DNA of 32,176 bases from Microbacteriaceae bacterium PS02068 (lineage in GTDB: Bacteria > Actinomycetota > Actinomycetes > Actinomycetales > Microbacteriaceae), in contig JASCPF010000035.1 in NCBI GenBank assembly GCA_029959325.1, forward strand, positions 1 to 32,176, written 5' to 3'. The notes under the pieces were generated by a model. The model saw only the letters and a list, made by a program, of their open reading frames with translations, searched no databases and was not told the DNA's origin. The position numbers and the translations under genes were made by a program. Each line of letters opens with the position of its first letter. The first letter of the stretch is position 1. Positions 1 to 7,062 of this stretch are shown here, one piece after another.

Positions 1-128
1 GCCCACACCCGCGCCCGCTGGTCGCGCGCCCCGCGCCGCGGCGGCGCGCTGGCCCGCGCGCGTCGTCGAGATGTCTCGGGGTTCGTCGCCGCCGTCTCGC
101 AGGGCGCGGCGGGTGCGCGGACGCTCGC
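1..128. other. GC-extreme flank, no gene supported
   Basis: This stretch downstream of the M13 peptidase stop is almost entirely G and C. It may be the end of a neighbouring gene or a spacer, but I see no start codon, domain or hairpin that can be defended. Confidence 0.3.
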
Positions 129-2126
129 TCACCAGATCGTGACGCGCTTGTCCGCGTCGAGCCAGAGCTGGTCGTCGGCGGTGACCTCGAACGCACGATA
201 GAACTCGTCGACGTTGCTGACGATCTGATTGCACCGGAACTCGTTGGGCGAGTGCGGGTCGATCGTGAGCAGGCGGATCGTCTCGGCATCCCGCCCCTTC
301 TGCTGCCAGATCTGCCCCCAGCTCAGCAGCAGACGCTGGATGCCCGTGAATCCGTCGATCACGGGCCCGTCGCCGGTCCCTGAGCTTGTCGAAGGGTCGC
401 CCGCCTCGGCGAGGTGCAGCCGGTAGGCCTTCAGCGCGATGCCCAGGCCGCCCAGGTCACCGATGTTCTCGCCGATCGTGAGGGCACCGTTGACGTGGTG
501 CTCGGCGCTCAGCCCCCGCGGCACGAGTGCGTCGTACTGCGCGATCAGCGCCGACGTGCGCTCGGTGAAGGCCGCGCGGTCTTCGTCGGTCCACCAGTCG
601 TTGAGCGCCCCTGTGCCGTCGAACGCCGATCCCTGGTCGTCGAAGCCGTGCCCGATCTCGTGCCCGATGACCGCGCCGATGCCCCCGTAGTTCGCGGCGG
701 CATCGCGGCCCTGCTCGAAGAACGGGTACTGCAGGATCGCCGCGGGGAAGACGATCTCGTTCATGAGCGGGTTGTAGTAGGCGTTGACGGTCTGCGGCGT
801 CATGTACCACTCGTCGCGGTCGATCGGCGCGCCGAGCTTCGCGAGCTGCCGGTCGTGCTCCCACGCGTTGGTGCGCAGGACGTTGCCGATCAGGTCGGCC
901 GGGTCGACCTCGAGTGCCGAATAGTCCTTCCACTTCGCGGGGAAGCCCACCTTCGGGGTGAACGCCGCGAGCTTCTCGAGCGCGCGCTCGCGCGTCGCCG
1001 GGGTCATCCAGTCGAGCGCCGCGATCGACTGCCGGTAGGCCTCGATGAGGTTCGCGACGAGTTCGTCCATGGCATCCTTCGCCGCCGGCGGGAAGTGCCG
1101 CTCGACGTACACCTTGCCGACCGCCTCCCCCATGGCGGCTTCGACGAAGCTCACGCCCCGCTTCCAGCGCTCGCGGTTGACCGGCACGCCGGTGAGCTCG
1201 GTGCCGTAGAACGCGAAGTTCGCGTCGACGAAGGCGCTCGAGAGGAACGCGGCCGACGCGCGCACGATGTGCAGCCGCAGCCAGGCCTTCCAGTCGTCGA
1301 GCCGGTCGTCGGTGAGCAGGGTGCCGAGCCCCGTAAGGGCGCTCGGCTCGTTGACGTTGATCTCGGCGAAGCCATCCTGGAAGCCCGGCGCCACGGCATC
1401 CAGCCACGGATCGAGGTCGACGCCGACCAGCTCTCGCACCTCGCCCCACGACATCAGGTTGTAGGTCGCGACGGCGTCGCGGGTGCGCACGTTGTCCCAG
1501 TGGTGGCTCGCGATCTCGGTCTCGAGCGCGAGGATGCGGTCGGCCTGCTCGGCCGCGTCGGGCACCCCCGCGAGACCGAGGACCTTTGCGACGTACTCGC
1601 GGAAGGCCGAGCGCGTACCCGCGAAGTTCTCGAGGCGGTAGTAGCTCTCGTCGGGCAGCGACAGCCCGCTCTGCACGAAGAACACGACATAGCGCTCGGG
1701 GTTGCCCGGATCGGGCTCGATGTACGTGCCGATCACACCGCCGATGCCCTCGCGCTCGAGCTCGCCGACGGTGCGCAGGAACGCGGGGATGGAGTCGATC
1801 GCGTCGACCCGGGCGAGCTGGCCCTGCAGCGGCGTCGCGCCGAGCCCCTCGATGCGCTCGGTGTCCATGAAGCTCGCGAACAGGTCGCCGATCTTGCGCG
1901 CCTCGGTGCCGGGCTCGGCATCCGTCGACTCTTCGATGATGGCGCCGACGTCCTTCTCGGCCTGCTCGGCGATGAGGTGGAACGACCCCCAGCGCGCTTT
2001 GTCGTCCGGGATCTCGGTGCGCTCGAGCCACGATCCGTTGACGTAGCGGAACAGGTCGTCCTGCGGGCGGATCTCTGCGCTCAACTCGGACAGCTCGATG
2101 CCCGAACGGGCGGAGTTCTCGGTCAT
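129..2126 (-). CDS. pepO: M13 family zinc metallopeptidase (neprilysin/PepO-like)
   Basis: The 665-residue product has the full length of bacterial M13 oligoendopeptidases, which cut peptides shorter than about 40 residues. The zinc motif HEIGH lies at about residues 489-493, and the third ligand is in ENIGDLGG near residue 552, followed by the typical C-terminal stretch with FRCNQIVSN. No signal peptide or N-terminal membrane anchor is visible, so a cytoplasmic enzyme is likely. It starts at ATG 2126, with GGAGGA directly in front and TATTGT before that. A REP-like insert (window 375-401) encodes [10 protein letters not shown] at about residues 576-585, after the active site and in a region where M13 enzymes have a variable loop. 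The gene stands alone, divergent from the isochorismatase-like gene. Family assignment is firm; the physiological substrate is unknown. Confidence 0.95.
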   Translation of the reverse strand: MTENSARSGIELSELSAEIRPQDDLFRYVNGSWLERTEIPDDKARWGSFHLIAEQAEKDVGAIIEESTDAEPGTEARKIGDLFASFMDTERIEGLGATPLQGQLARVDAIDSIPAFLRTVGELEREGIGGVIGTYIEPDPGNPERYVVFFVQSGLSLPDESYYRLENFAGTRSAFREYVAKVLGLAGVPDAAEQADRILALETEIASHHWDNVRTRDAVATYNLMSWGEVRELVGVDLDPWLDAVAPGFQDGFAEINVNEPSALTGLGTLLTDDRLDDWKAWLRLHIVRASAAFLSSAFVDANFAFYGTELTGVPVNRERWKRGVSFVEAAMGEAVGKVYVERHFPPAAKDAMDELVANLIEAYRQSIAALDWMTPATRERALEKLAAFTPKVGFPAKWKDYSALEVDPADLIGNVLRTNAWEHDRQLAKLGAPIDRDEWYMTPQTVNAYYNPLMNEIVFPAAILQYPFFEQGRDAAANYGGIGAVIGHEIGHGFDDQGSAFDGTGALNDWWTDEDRAAFTERTSALIAQYDALVPRGLSAEHHVNGALTIGENIGDLGGLGIALKAYRLHLAEAGDPSTSSGTGDGPVIDGFTGIQRLLLSWGQIWQQKGRDAETIRLLTIDPHSPNEFRCNQIVSNVDEFYRAFEVTADDQLWLDADKRVTIW
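375..401 (-). repeat. REP-like 27-bp element inside the M13 peptidase gene
   Basis: Read on the minus strand this 27-mer differs from the pntA copy (18007-18033) at only two positions. The two differences are paired across the stem: T-A here, C-G there. Both copies are read in the same frame as [10 protein letters not shown]. The core CCCTTCGACAAGCTCAGGG resembles a widely dispersed bacterial intergenic repeat. Confidence 0.75.
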
Positions 2127-2138
2127 TCCTCCACAATA
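2127..2138 (-). promoter_or_regulatory. -10-like box of the M13 peptidase gene
   Basis: TATTGT is followed by six bases and ATG. The six bases are GGAGGA, so this could be either a leaderless promoter or a ribosome binding site; both readings are possible. Confidence 0.4.
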
Positions 2139-2251
2139 GGCGGCGGTCCCGACGCCGGTACGCGATCCTGCCCCCGTGGTCGATGTCGTGAGATGGTCCT
2201 AACGTCAAACAGGTGGTATCCGGCCTGGATGCCGGGGCGGAAGGTGCACGG

Positions 2252-2806
2252 ATGTCGACGAGAACCGAGGGAGATTCGACGGCGCTGCTCGTCGTCGATG
2301 TGCAGAACGACGTGATGGCAGAGGCGTGGCAGCGGGGTGCAGTGATCGGCCGGATCGCCGATCTCGTGGCCCGTGCGCGCGCCGAGTCGGTGCCGGTGGT
2401 GTGGGTGCAGCACTCCGATCCGGGCATGCCGATGGGCAGCGACGAGTGGCAGATCGTCGACGAGCTGCAGCCGCGCGGCGATGAGGCGCGCGTGCAGAAG
2501 AAGCACGGCGACGCGTTCGAGGGCACCGACCTGGAGGCGGTGCTGAGCGACCTGCATGTCGGGCGCCTCGTCGTGGCGGGCGCGGAGACGGATGCCTGCA
2601 TCCGCTCAACGATCCACGGCGCCTTCGCGCGGGGCTACGACACGATCCTCGTCGGCGACGCGCACACGTCGGGAGACAAGACCGAGTGGGGCGCGCCGAC
2701 CCCCGAGGCGGTGGCCGCGCACACCAATCTGTACTGGGGCTTCCAGTCGGCGCCGGGCAAGGCCGCCGGCGTCAGCGACGCCGCCGACGTGGTGCTCTCG
2801 CCCTGA
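2252..2806 (+). CDS. isochorismatase-family cysteine hydrolase
   Basis: The 184-residue product has the compact Rossmann-like fold of isochorismatase-like hydrolases (nicotinamidase, N-carbamoylsarcosine amidase and relatives). The catalytic triad is visible: Asp in LLVVDVQND near the N-terminus, Lys in VQKKHGDAF in the middle, and Cys in GAETDACIRST, which also carries the usual cis-peptide region. I chose ATG 2252 because GGAAGG lies seven bases upstream; an in-frame GTG at 2213 would add 13 unlikely residues. The substrate cannot be told from sequence, and there is no nicotinamide or enterobactin gene nearby. It ends seven bases from the convergent lipase-like gene. Confidence 0.9.
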   Translation: MSTRTEGDSTALLVVDVQNDVMAEAWQRGAVIGRIADLVARARAESVPVVWVQHSDPGMPMGSDEWQIVDELQPRGDEARVQKKHGDAFEGTDLEAVLSDLHVGRLVVAGAETDACIRSTIHGAFARGYDTILVGDAHTSGDKTEWGAPTPEAVAAHTNLYWGFQSAPGKAAGVSDAADVVLSP

Positions 2807-2813
2807 GCGTCGC

Positions 2814-4685
2814 TCAGCGCGCGACGTCGGTCGTCGTGCAGGTCGCGGCGTCGGCGGGGAACCACTCGCCGTCGAAGCGCGCCTTGGTCCAGGCGATCGC
2901 GTCGGCGATCATCGGCGAGTAGGTCTCCATCACCTGCGCGTGCTCATAGCCCGCGTAGCGCCGATAGTCGATGCGCTGCCCGGCGTCGCAGACGCGTTTC
3001 GCAAAGGCATCCTGTGTCTTCAGCGGCACGATCGAGTCGGCCCCGCCCTGCCCGAGGAAGACAGGCGGCCCGATCTTCGTGGGCGCGACGTTCTCGCGCA
3101 GGCGGGTGCCGAGCTCCCCGTACGAGGGGTCGGTGGAGAACAGGTCGCTGTCGATCGTGTTGCCGAGGACGGCGACGATCGACAGCGCGATCGTGGGGTC
3201 GGTGAGACATCGCCCCGCCATGGCGCGCAGCACGGGTTCGAGCCCCGGGCGGATGTACTGCCCGTACGTGACGCCGGGGTAGACGTCCGAGAACGCCGCG
3301 AAGGCGTACGAGGCGAAGATCAGGCCGCCCTGGACATCGGAGACGTGACCCACGAGGGCCGGCGGGTCGCTCGCGGGGGCGAACGCCGCCACGCCGCGCA
3401 CCCACACGTCGGGCGCATAGTCCCTCGCGATCGCGCCGGTCCAGAGGGCCGCACCGCCACCCTGCGAGTGCCCCCAGACCACCGTGTTCGGGCTCAGGTT
3501 CGCCTCGTCGAGCTCGCGCGCCGCGCGCACGGCGTCGAGTGAGGCGGTCGCGCTCACCCGACCGAACAGATACGGATGCGGACCCTCGGTGCCGAGGCCG
3601 ACGTAGTCGGTCGCCACCATCGCCCAGCCCTGGGCGATGACCTTCTTGATGACGTACATGCCCCCCGACCAGAACGGCCGCTCCTGCAGCGAGGGTGCGC
3701 AGTGCCGCGCGAACCCGGTGGTGCTGTGATTCCAGTCGACGACCGGCCACTTCCGATCGCTCTCGGCGGTGGGCACGACGACGAGTCCGCTCGCGACGCG
3801 GATCTTCCCGTCGAGACCGGAGGTCGTGTAGAGGATGCGCCAGGCCCGGGCATCCTGCGGCACCTCGCGCGTGAAGGGCTCGGCGCGCACGAGGCGACCC
3901 GCTTCGTGCGGAATCGAGCGCGGAGCGGCGTAGAACTCATCGACGACGGTCGGCGCCGCGCGCAGCGGTGCCGTGGCGATCGTCGCGGCGACGGCGGCCA
4001 CCACCGAGACGAGCGCGAGGGTGACTCGACCCCATCGACGGCCCGGGCGGCGGCGCGCCGTGCCGGCCGGGGCGCCGTCGGCCCGAGCCTCGCGGCGGCG
4101 CCGCACTACGGCGAGGAGGTCGCTGACCCCCTGGATGATGAGATACGCCCCGAAGACGACCGCGACGACGAGCAGTGTGATGTCGGGCCACCCGAGGGCG
4201 AGCACCCCGAAGATGATGCCCGTCGCGCCGAAGGCGGCGTCGGCGATGCGCTCGTCCCACCCGCGGCCGCGCAGCAGCGCGGTGCCGAGCCCCGCGGCGC
4301 CGTTCACGAGCAGCAGGATGCCCGTGATCAGCGCCACCCCGCGGACGGTCAGCCCGGGCCACGCCAGCACGAAGATTCCGAGCGCGATCCAGCCGATCGG
4401 CAAGGCGCGCTGCCAGCGCCGCGTGCGCGCGCCGACAGAGCGGGTGCTGCTGTTCTCGGTGCCGGTCGGGCCGGCGACCGGGTCGCCGATGCCGGCGAGT
4501 TCGAGGATGCCCGTGAGCACCATGCCGCCGCCGAGCAGCAGCGCCAGCACGTCGAGCGCCGTCGTCGGACGCAGGACGATGACGGCTCCGAGCGCGACCG
4601 ACGCGAGGGAGAGGGCGATGCGCACCCACGTGGGCATGCGCGACGCCGCTCTCACCAGGGTGAGTCGATCGAGGGTGCCGGCCAC
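2814..4685 (-). CDS. HdeD/DUF308-like membrane module fused to a secretory-lipase-type hydrolase
   Basis: Counting from GTG 4685 the product has about 623 residues. Residues 20-200 form six or so hydrophobic helices in repeated pairs like HdeD/DUF308 proteins (for example GLTVRGVALITGILLLVNG and ITLLVVAVVFGAYLIIQG). A basic linker rich in Arg follows, then a further helix near residue 205-225 that would place the rest outside. The C-terminal 390 residues resemble the secretory lipase (LIP) alpha/beta-hydrolase family: nucleophile Ser407 in GHSQG, Asp550 in GGADSIVP, His582 in YEHAQV. The start is uncertain: ATG 4637 is the alternative. GTG 4685 is preferred because TACCCT lies six bases before it; longer in-frame starts would run into the MATE gene. 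A membrane-anchored extracytoplasmic esterase is inferred. Confidence 0.8.
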   Translation of the reverse strand: MAGTLDRLTLVRAASRMPTWVRIALSLASVALGAVIVLRPTTALDVLALLLGGGMVLTGILELAGIGDPVAGPTGTENSSTRSVGARTRRWQRALPIGWIALGIFVLAWPGLTVRGVALITGILLLVNGAAGLGTALLRGRGWDERIADAAFGATGIIFGVLALGWPDITLLVVAVVFGAYLIIQGVSDLLAVVRRRREARADGAPAGTARRRPGRRWGRVTLALVSVVAAVAATIATAPLRAAPTVVDEFYAAPRSIPHEAGRLVRAEPFTREVPQDARAWRILYTTSGLDGKIRVASGLVVVPTAESDRKWPVVDWNHSTTGFARHCAPSLQERPFWSGGMYVIKKVIAQGWAMVATDYVGLGTEGPHPYLFGRVSATASLDAVRAARELDEANLSPNTVVWGHSQGGGAALWTGAIARDYAPDVWVRGVAAFAPASDPPALVGHVSDVQGGLIFASYAFAAFSDVYPGVTYGQYIRPGLEPVLRAMAGRCLTDPTIALSIVAVLGNTIDSDLFSTDPSYGELGTRLRENVAPTKIGPPVFLGQGGADSIVPLKTQDAFAKRVCDAGQRIDYRRYAGYEHAQVMETYSPMIADAIAWTKARFDGEWFPADAATCTTTDVAR

Positions 4686-4697
4686 CGTTACAGGGTA
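4686..4697 (-). promoter_or_regulatory. -10 box, leaderless type, lipase fusion gene
   Basis: TACCCT, six bases, then GTG 4685. No ribosome binding site is present in the gap, which favours a leaderless start. Confidence 0.4.
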
Positions 4698-4720
4698 CGA
4701 GGCGTCTCGCGCCTTGCTGA

Positions 4721-4776
4721 CCACGGGCCGCCGTCCACGGGCCGCCAGCCGCGGGCCGCCAGCCACGGGCCGCCGA
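4721..4776. repeat. four tandem copies of a 14-bp unit
   Basis: The unit CCACGGGCCGCCAG occurs four times head to tail, at 4721, 4735, 4749 and 4763, with one to two substitutions per copy. It fills the gap between the divergent lipase-fusion and MATE genes and is not a multiple of three. Confidence 0.85.
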
Positions 4777-4788
4777 CCGAGGTCGGCG
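4771..4788. promoter_or_regulatory. perfect 8+2+8 palindrome upstream of the MATE gene
   Basis: CGCCGACC-GA-GGTCGGCG is perfectly symmetric and lies just upstream of the MATE -10 box, where a repressor operator would be expected. No regulator gene adjoins it, so the role is inferred. Confidence 0.45.
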
Positions 4789-4796
4789 CCGGACCC

Positions 4797-4809
4797 TAGG
4801 CTCGTGGGT
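4797..4809 (+). promoter_or_regulatory. -10 box, leaderless type, MATE gene
   Basis: TAGGCT is followed by seven bases and ATG 4810. No purine-rich ribosome binding site fits between them. Confidence 0.55.
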
Positions 4810-6129
4810 ATGGCCACCCCGACGCTCAACCGCGAGATCCTGCGGCTGGCCGTCCCCGCCCTCGGCGCACTCATCGCCGAGCCGCTGTTCCTGATCGTCG
4901 ACTCGGCGCTCGTCGGCCACCTGGGGGTGGTCCCGCTCGCCGGGCTCGGCATCGCCTCTGCCGTGCTGCAGACGATCGTCGGGCTGATGGTCTTCCTCGC
5001 CTATTCGACGACGCCGGCCGTCGCGCGGCGCTTCGGCGCCGGCGAGCACACCGGGGCCGTCCGGGCGGGGATCGACGGCCTGTGGCTCGCCCTCGGGCTG
5101 GGCGTCGTTCTGGCGGTGGTCGGGTCAGCACTCACTCCGTGGCTCGTGTCGCTGTTCGGGGCGACGCCCGATGTCGCGGAGCAGGCGACCATCTACCTGC
5201 AGCTGTCGATGTGGGGGCTGCCCGCGATGCTGATCGTCTTCGCGGCGACGGGCCTGCTGCGCGGCATGCAGGACACGGTGACCCCGCTCTGGATCGCCGG
5301 CATCGGCTTCGGCCTCAACGCGCTGCTCAACGCGCTGTTCATCTACGGCTTCGGCTGGGGCATCGCAGGGTCCGCCGCCGGGACGATCGCCGCCCAGTGG
5401 GCGATGGTCGGGGCGTATGCCTTCGTGGTGGGCCGCCTGGCGCGGCGGCACGCGGCATCCTTCCGCCCGCAGCGCGAGGGGCTGAGCGGCTCGGCACGCT
5501 CGGGCGGCTGGCTGTTCCTGCGCACCCTGTCACTGCGCGTCGCGTTCTTGGCGACGGTGTTCGTGGCGACCGGACTCGGCACCGACGAACTCGCCGGGTG
5601 GCAGGTCGCGTTCACGATCTTCTCGACGGCGGCGTTCGCCCTCGACGCCCTCGCGATCGCCGCGCAGGCGCTCGTGGGCCGCGGGCTCGGGGCGGCGGAT
5701 GAGCCGTTCGTGCGGCGCGTGCTGGGGCGGACGGTCGCGTGGGGTGCGTGGTTCGGCGTCATCGTCGGAGGCATCATCGCGGCGCTGTCGGGCGTGATCG
5801 GGCTCGTGTTCACGGGCTCTGCCGAACTCGCGGCGCTCGTGCAGTGGGCGCTGCTCGTGCTCGCGGTGGCGCAGCCGGTCTGCGGCGTCGTGTTCGTGCT
5901 CGACGGGGTGCTGATGGGGGCGGGCGATGCGCGCTATCTGGCGATCGCGGGCGGGCTCAACCTGATCCCGTATGTGCCCGCGCTGCTGGTCGTCGCGCTG
6001 CTGCACCCGGGCGGCGCGGCCGGCCTCGCCTGGCTCGCGGTGTGCTTCTTCGGCGTCTACATGCTGGCGCGCCTCGCGACGCTGGGCTGGCGCGTGCGCC
6101 GCTCAGAGTGGCTCACCGCGGGCGCGTGA
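4810..6129 (+). CDS. MATE family efflux transporter (DinF-like)
   Basis: The 439-residue product has about twelve hydrophobic helices in two halves, the usual length for MATE transporters, which expel cationic drugs or metabolites using Na+ or H+ gradients. The opening LNREILRLAVPALGALIAEPLF followed by DSALVGHLG matches the start of DinF-type members, and the second half has a matching pattern (GTDELAGWQVAF). The start at ATG 4810 follows TAGGCT by seven bases. A palindrome at 4771-4788 may regulate it. It is convergent with the TrmH-family gene, with a long hairpin between. Substrate is not predictable. Confidence 0.92.
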   Translation: MATPTLNREILRLAVPALGALIAEPLFLIVDSALVGHLGVVPLAGLGIASAVLQTIVGLMVFLAYSTTPAVARRFGAGEHTGAVRAGIDGLWLALGLGVVLAVVGSALTPWLVSLFGATPDVAEQATIYLQLSMWGLPAMLIVFAATGLLRGMQDTVTPLWIAGIGFGLNALLNALFIYGFGWGIAGSAAGTIAAQWAMVGAYAFVVGRLARRHAASFRPQREGLSGSARSGGWLFLRTLSLRVAFLATVFVATGLGTDELAGWQVAFTIFSTAAFALDALAIAAQALVGRGLGAADEPFVRRVLGRTVAWGAWFGVIVGGIIAALSGVIGLVFTGSAELAALVQWALLVLAVAQPVCGVVFVLDGVLMGAGDARYLAIAGGLNLIPYVPALLVVALLHPGGAAGLAWLAVCFFGVYMLARLATLGWRVRRSEWLTAGA

Positions 6130-6145
6130 ACCCGCGCCGTTCCCG

Positions 6146-6213
6146 TGAGACCCGCTCTGCACGCCGAAACCCGCGTTCGCGGCGCGGGGTCTCGGCGCGC
6201 AGAGCGGGTCTCA
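6146..6213. terminator. 30-bp imperfect hairpin between convergent genes
   Basis: The arms at 6146-6175 and 6183-6213 both begin TGAGACCCGCTCTGC when read outward and pair over about 30 bases with two mismatches and one bulge, around a 7-base loop. It sits between the MATE (+) and TrmH-family (-) stop codons, so a bidirectional terminator is likely. There is no T-tract. It could also be a dispersed palindromic repeat. Confidence 0.7.
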
Positions 6214-6251
6214 TGCGGCGGGTGGATGCGGCGTGTGGATGCGGCGGGCGG
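6213..6251. repeat. three tandem copies of a 13-bp unit
   Basis: ATGCGGCGGGTGG is repeated at 6213, 6226 and 6239 with one or two changes. The array ends exactly where the TrmH-family stop codon (6252-6254) begins. Confidence 0.8.
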
Positions 6252-6902
6252 TCACGCCCAGCGGCGGCACCACTCGTACATGACGACCGCGGCGGCGGCG
6301 CTCGCGTTGATCGACCGCGTCGAGCCGTACTGGGTGATCTCGACGACGCCGGCCGCCGCCGCGACCGCCTCGACCGATAGCCCCGGCCCCTCCTGACCGA
6401 ACAGCAGCACGCAGCGTTCTGGCAGCTCGGCGCGGTCGACCGGAACCGAGCCCGCCACGTTGTCGACGGCGACGATCGGGATGCCTGCCGCCGCCGCCCA
6501 CGCCGCGAACACGCCGACATCGTCGTGGTGCCGCACGTGCTGGTAGCGGTCGGTGACCATCGCCCCACGGCGGTTCCAGCGTCGCTTGCCGATGATGTGC
6601 ACCTCGGCGGCGCCGAACGCGTTGGCGCTGCGTACGATCGAGCCGATGTTCATGTCGTGCTGCCAGTTCTCGATCGCGACGTGGAACGCGTGCCGATGCT
6701 CGTCGAGGTCGGCGACGATCGCGGCCATCGTCCAGTAGCGGTAGCGGTCGATGACGTTCCGGCGGTCTCCGCCGGCCAGCAGCTCGCGGTCGTACCGCGG
6801 GTCGTCGGGCCAATCGTCCACGCCGCCCGGCCACGGCGGAACGCCGACCGGCAGCTCCGGCTCGGCCGGCTCGGCGGTCTCGTGTGCGGCGGGCTCGTCC
6901 AC
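6252..6902 (-). CDS. TrmH/SpoU-family RNA 2'-O-methyltransferase
   Basis: The 216-residue product carries the three SPOUT motifs of TrmH-type enzymes: NIGSIVRSANAFG (motif 1, with the Asn and Arg), LLFGQEGPGLS (motif 2), and YGSTRSINASAAAAVVMYEW (motif 3, forming the knot that holds S-adenosylmethionine). The N-terminal 40 residues are acidic and proline-rich and not conserved in the family. Such enzymes methylate ribose in tRNA or rRNA; which RNA is the target cannot be read here. GTG 6902 is chosen because the reading frame has no better start and TACCGT lies six bases upstream. It is divergent from mntH. Confidence 0.9.
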   Translation of the reverse strand: MDEPAAHETAEPAEPELPVGVPPWPGGVDDWPDDPRYDRELLAGGDRRNVIDRYRYWTMAAIVADLDEHRHAFHVAIENWQHDMNIGSIVRSANAFGAAEVHIIGKRRWNRRGAMVTDRYQHVRHHDDVGVFAAWAAAAGIPIVAVDNVAGSVPVDRAELPERCVLLFGQEGPGLSVEAVAAAAGVVEITQYGSTRSINASAAAAVVMYEWCRRWA

Positions 6903-6914
6903 CCGCCCACGGTA
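6903..6914 (-). promoter_or_regulatory. -10 box, leaderless type, TrmH-family gene
   Basis: TACCGT, six bases, GTG 6902. Confidence 0.4.
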
Positions 6915-6927
6915 CCCCCGTCACGGT

Positions 6928-7003
6928 GTCGCAAAAGCAGGCCGAATCTACCTGGACGCCGCCCGAACCGGTGCGAGACGTCGACTGAGCCTGCTTTCGC
7001 AAC
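6928..7003. repeat. 76-bp inverted repeat in the trmH-mntH gap
   Basis: Arms GTCGCAAAAGCAGGC (6928-6942) and GCCTGCTTTCGCAAC (6989-7003) pair at 13 of 15 positions around a 46-base middle. The gap separates divergent genes, so this is not an ordinary terminator. A small palindromic repeat or MITE-like element is possible. Confidence 0.6.
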
Positions 7004-7015
7004 GGGCGCCGATTT

Positions 7016-7031
7016 TTTCGGCCGCCCGAAA
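7016..7031 (+). promoter_or_regulatory. putative MntR operator 1 (over the -35 region of mntH)
   Basis: TTTCGGCCGCCCGAAA is palindromic except for one pair and is followed by TATG, exactly like operator 2. Its centre lies 31 bp upstream of the centre of operator 2. It covers the place where the -35 element should be. Confidence 0.7.
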
Positions 7032-7040
7032 TATGACTGA

Positions 7041-7053
7041 TACAGTTTTCGGC
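7041..7053 (+). promoter_or_regulatory. -10 box, leaderless type, mntH
   Basis: TACAGT, seven bases, ATG 7054. The hexamer sits between the two operators. Confidence 0.6.
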
Positions 7054-7062
7054 ATGCCGAAA
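7047..7062 (+). promoter_or_regulatory. putative MntR operator 2 (over the mntH start codon)
   Basis: TTTCGGCATGCCGAAA is a perfect 16-bp palindrome whose centre is the ATG of mntH. Location beside a DtxR-type regulator gene and the pairing with operator 1 support a manganese-responsive operator; the binding protein is inferred. Confidence 0.75.

Noticed and set aside
414..2315. Long open frame on the plus strand opposite the M13 peptidase gene, and 457-2601 in another minus frame
   Set aside because: In very GC-rich genes other frames stay open by chance. The translations are Arg/Ala/His-rich without domains, while the minus-strand frame encodes a complete M13 enzyme.
4721..4776. Tandem 14-bp units as a CRISPR array
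   Set aside because: There are no spacers; the units are directly adjacent.
3576..4799. Plus-strand frame of about 400 codons opposite the lipase fusion
   Set aside because: Composition is typical of a complement of a GC-rich gene (runs of Asp, Arg, Gly), with no motif.
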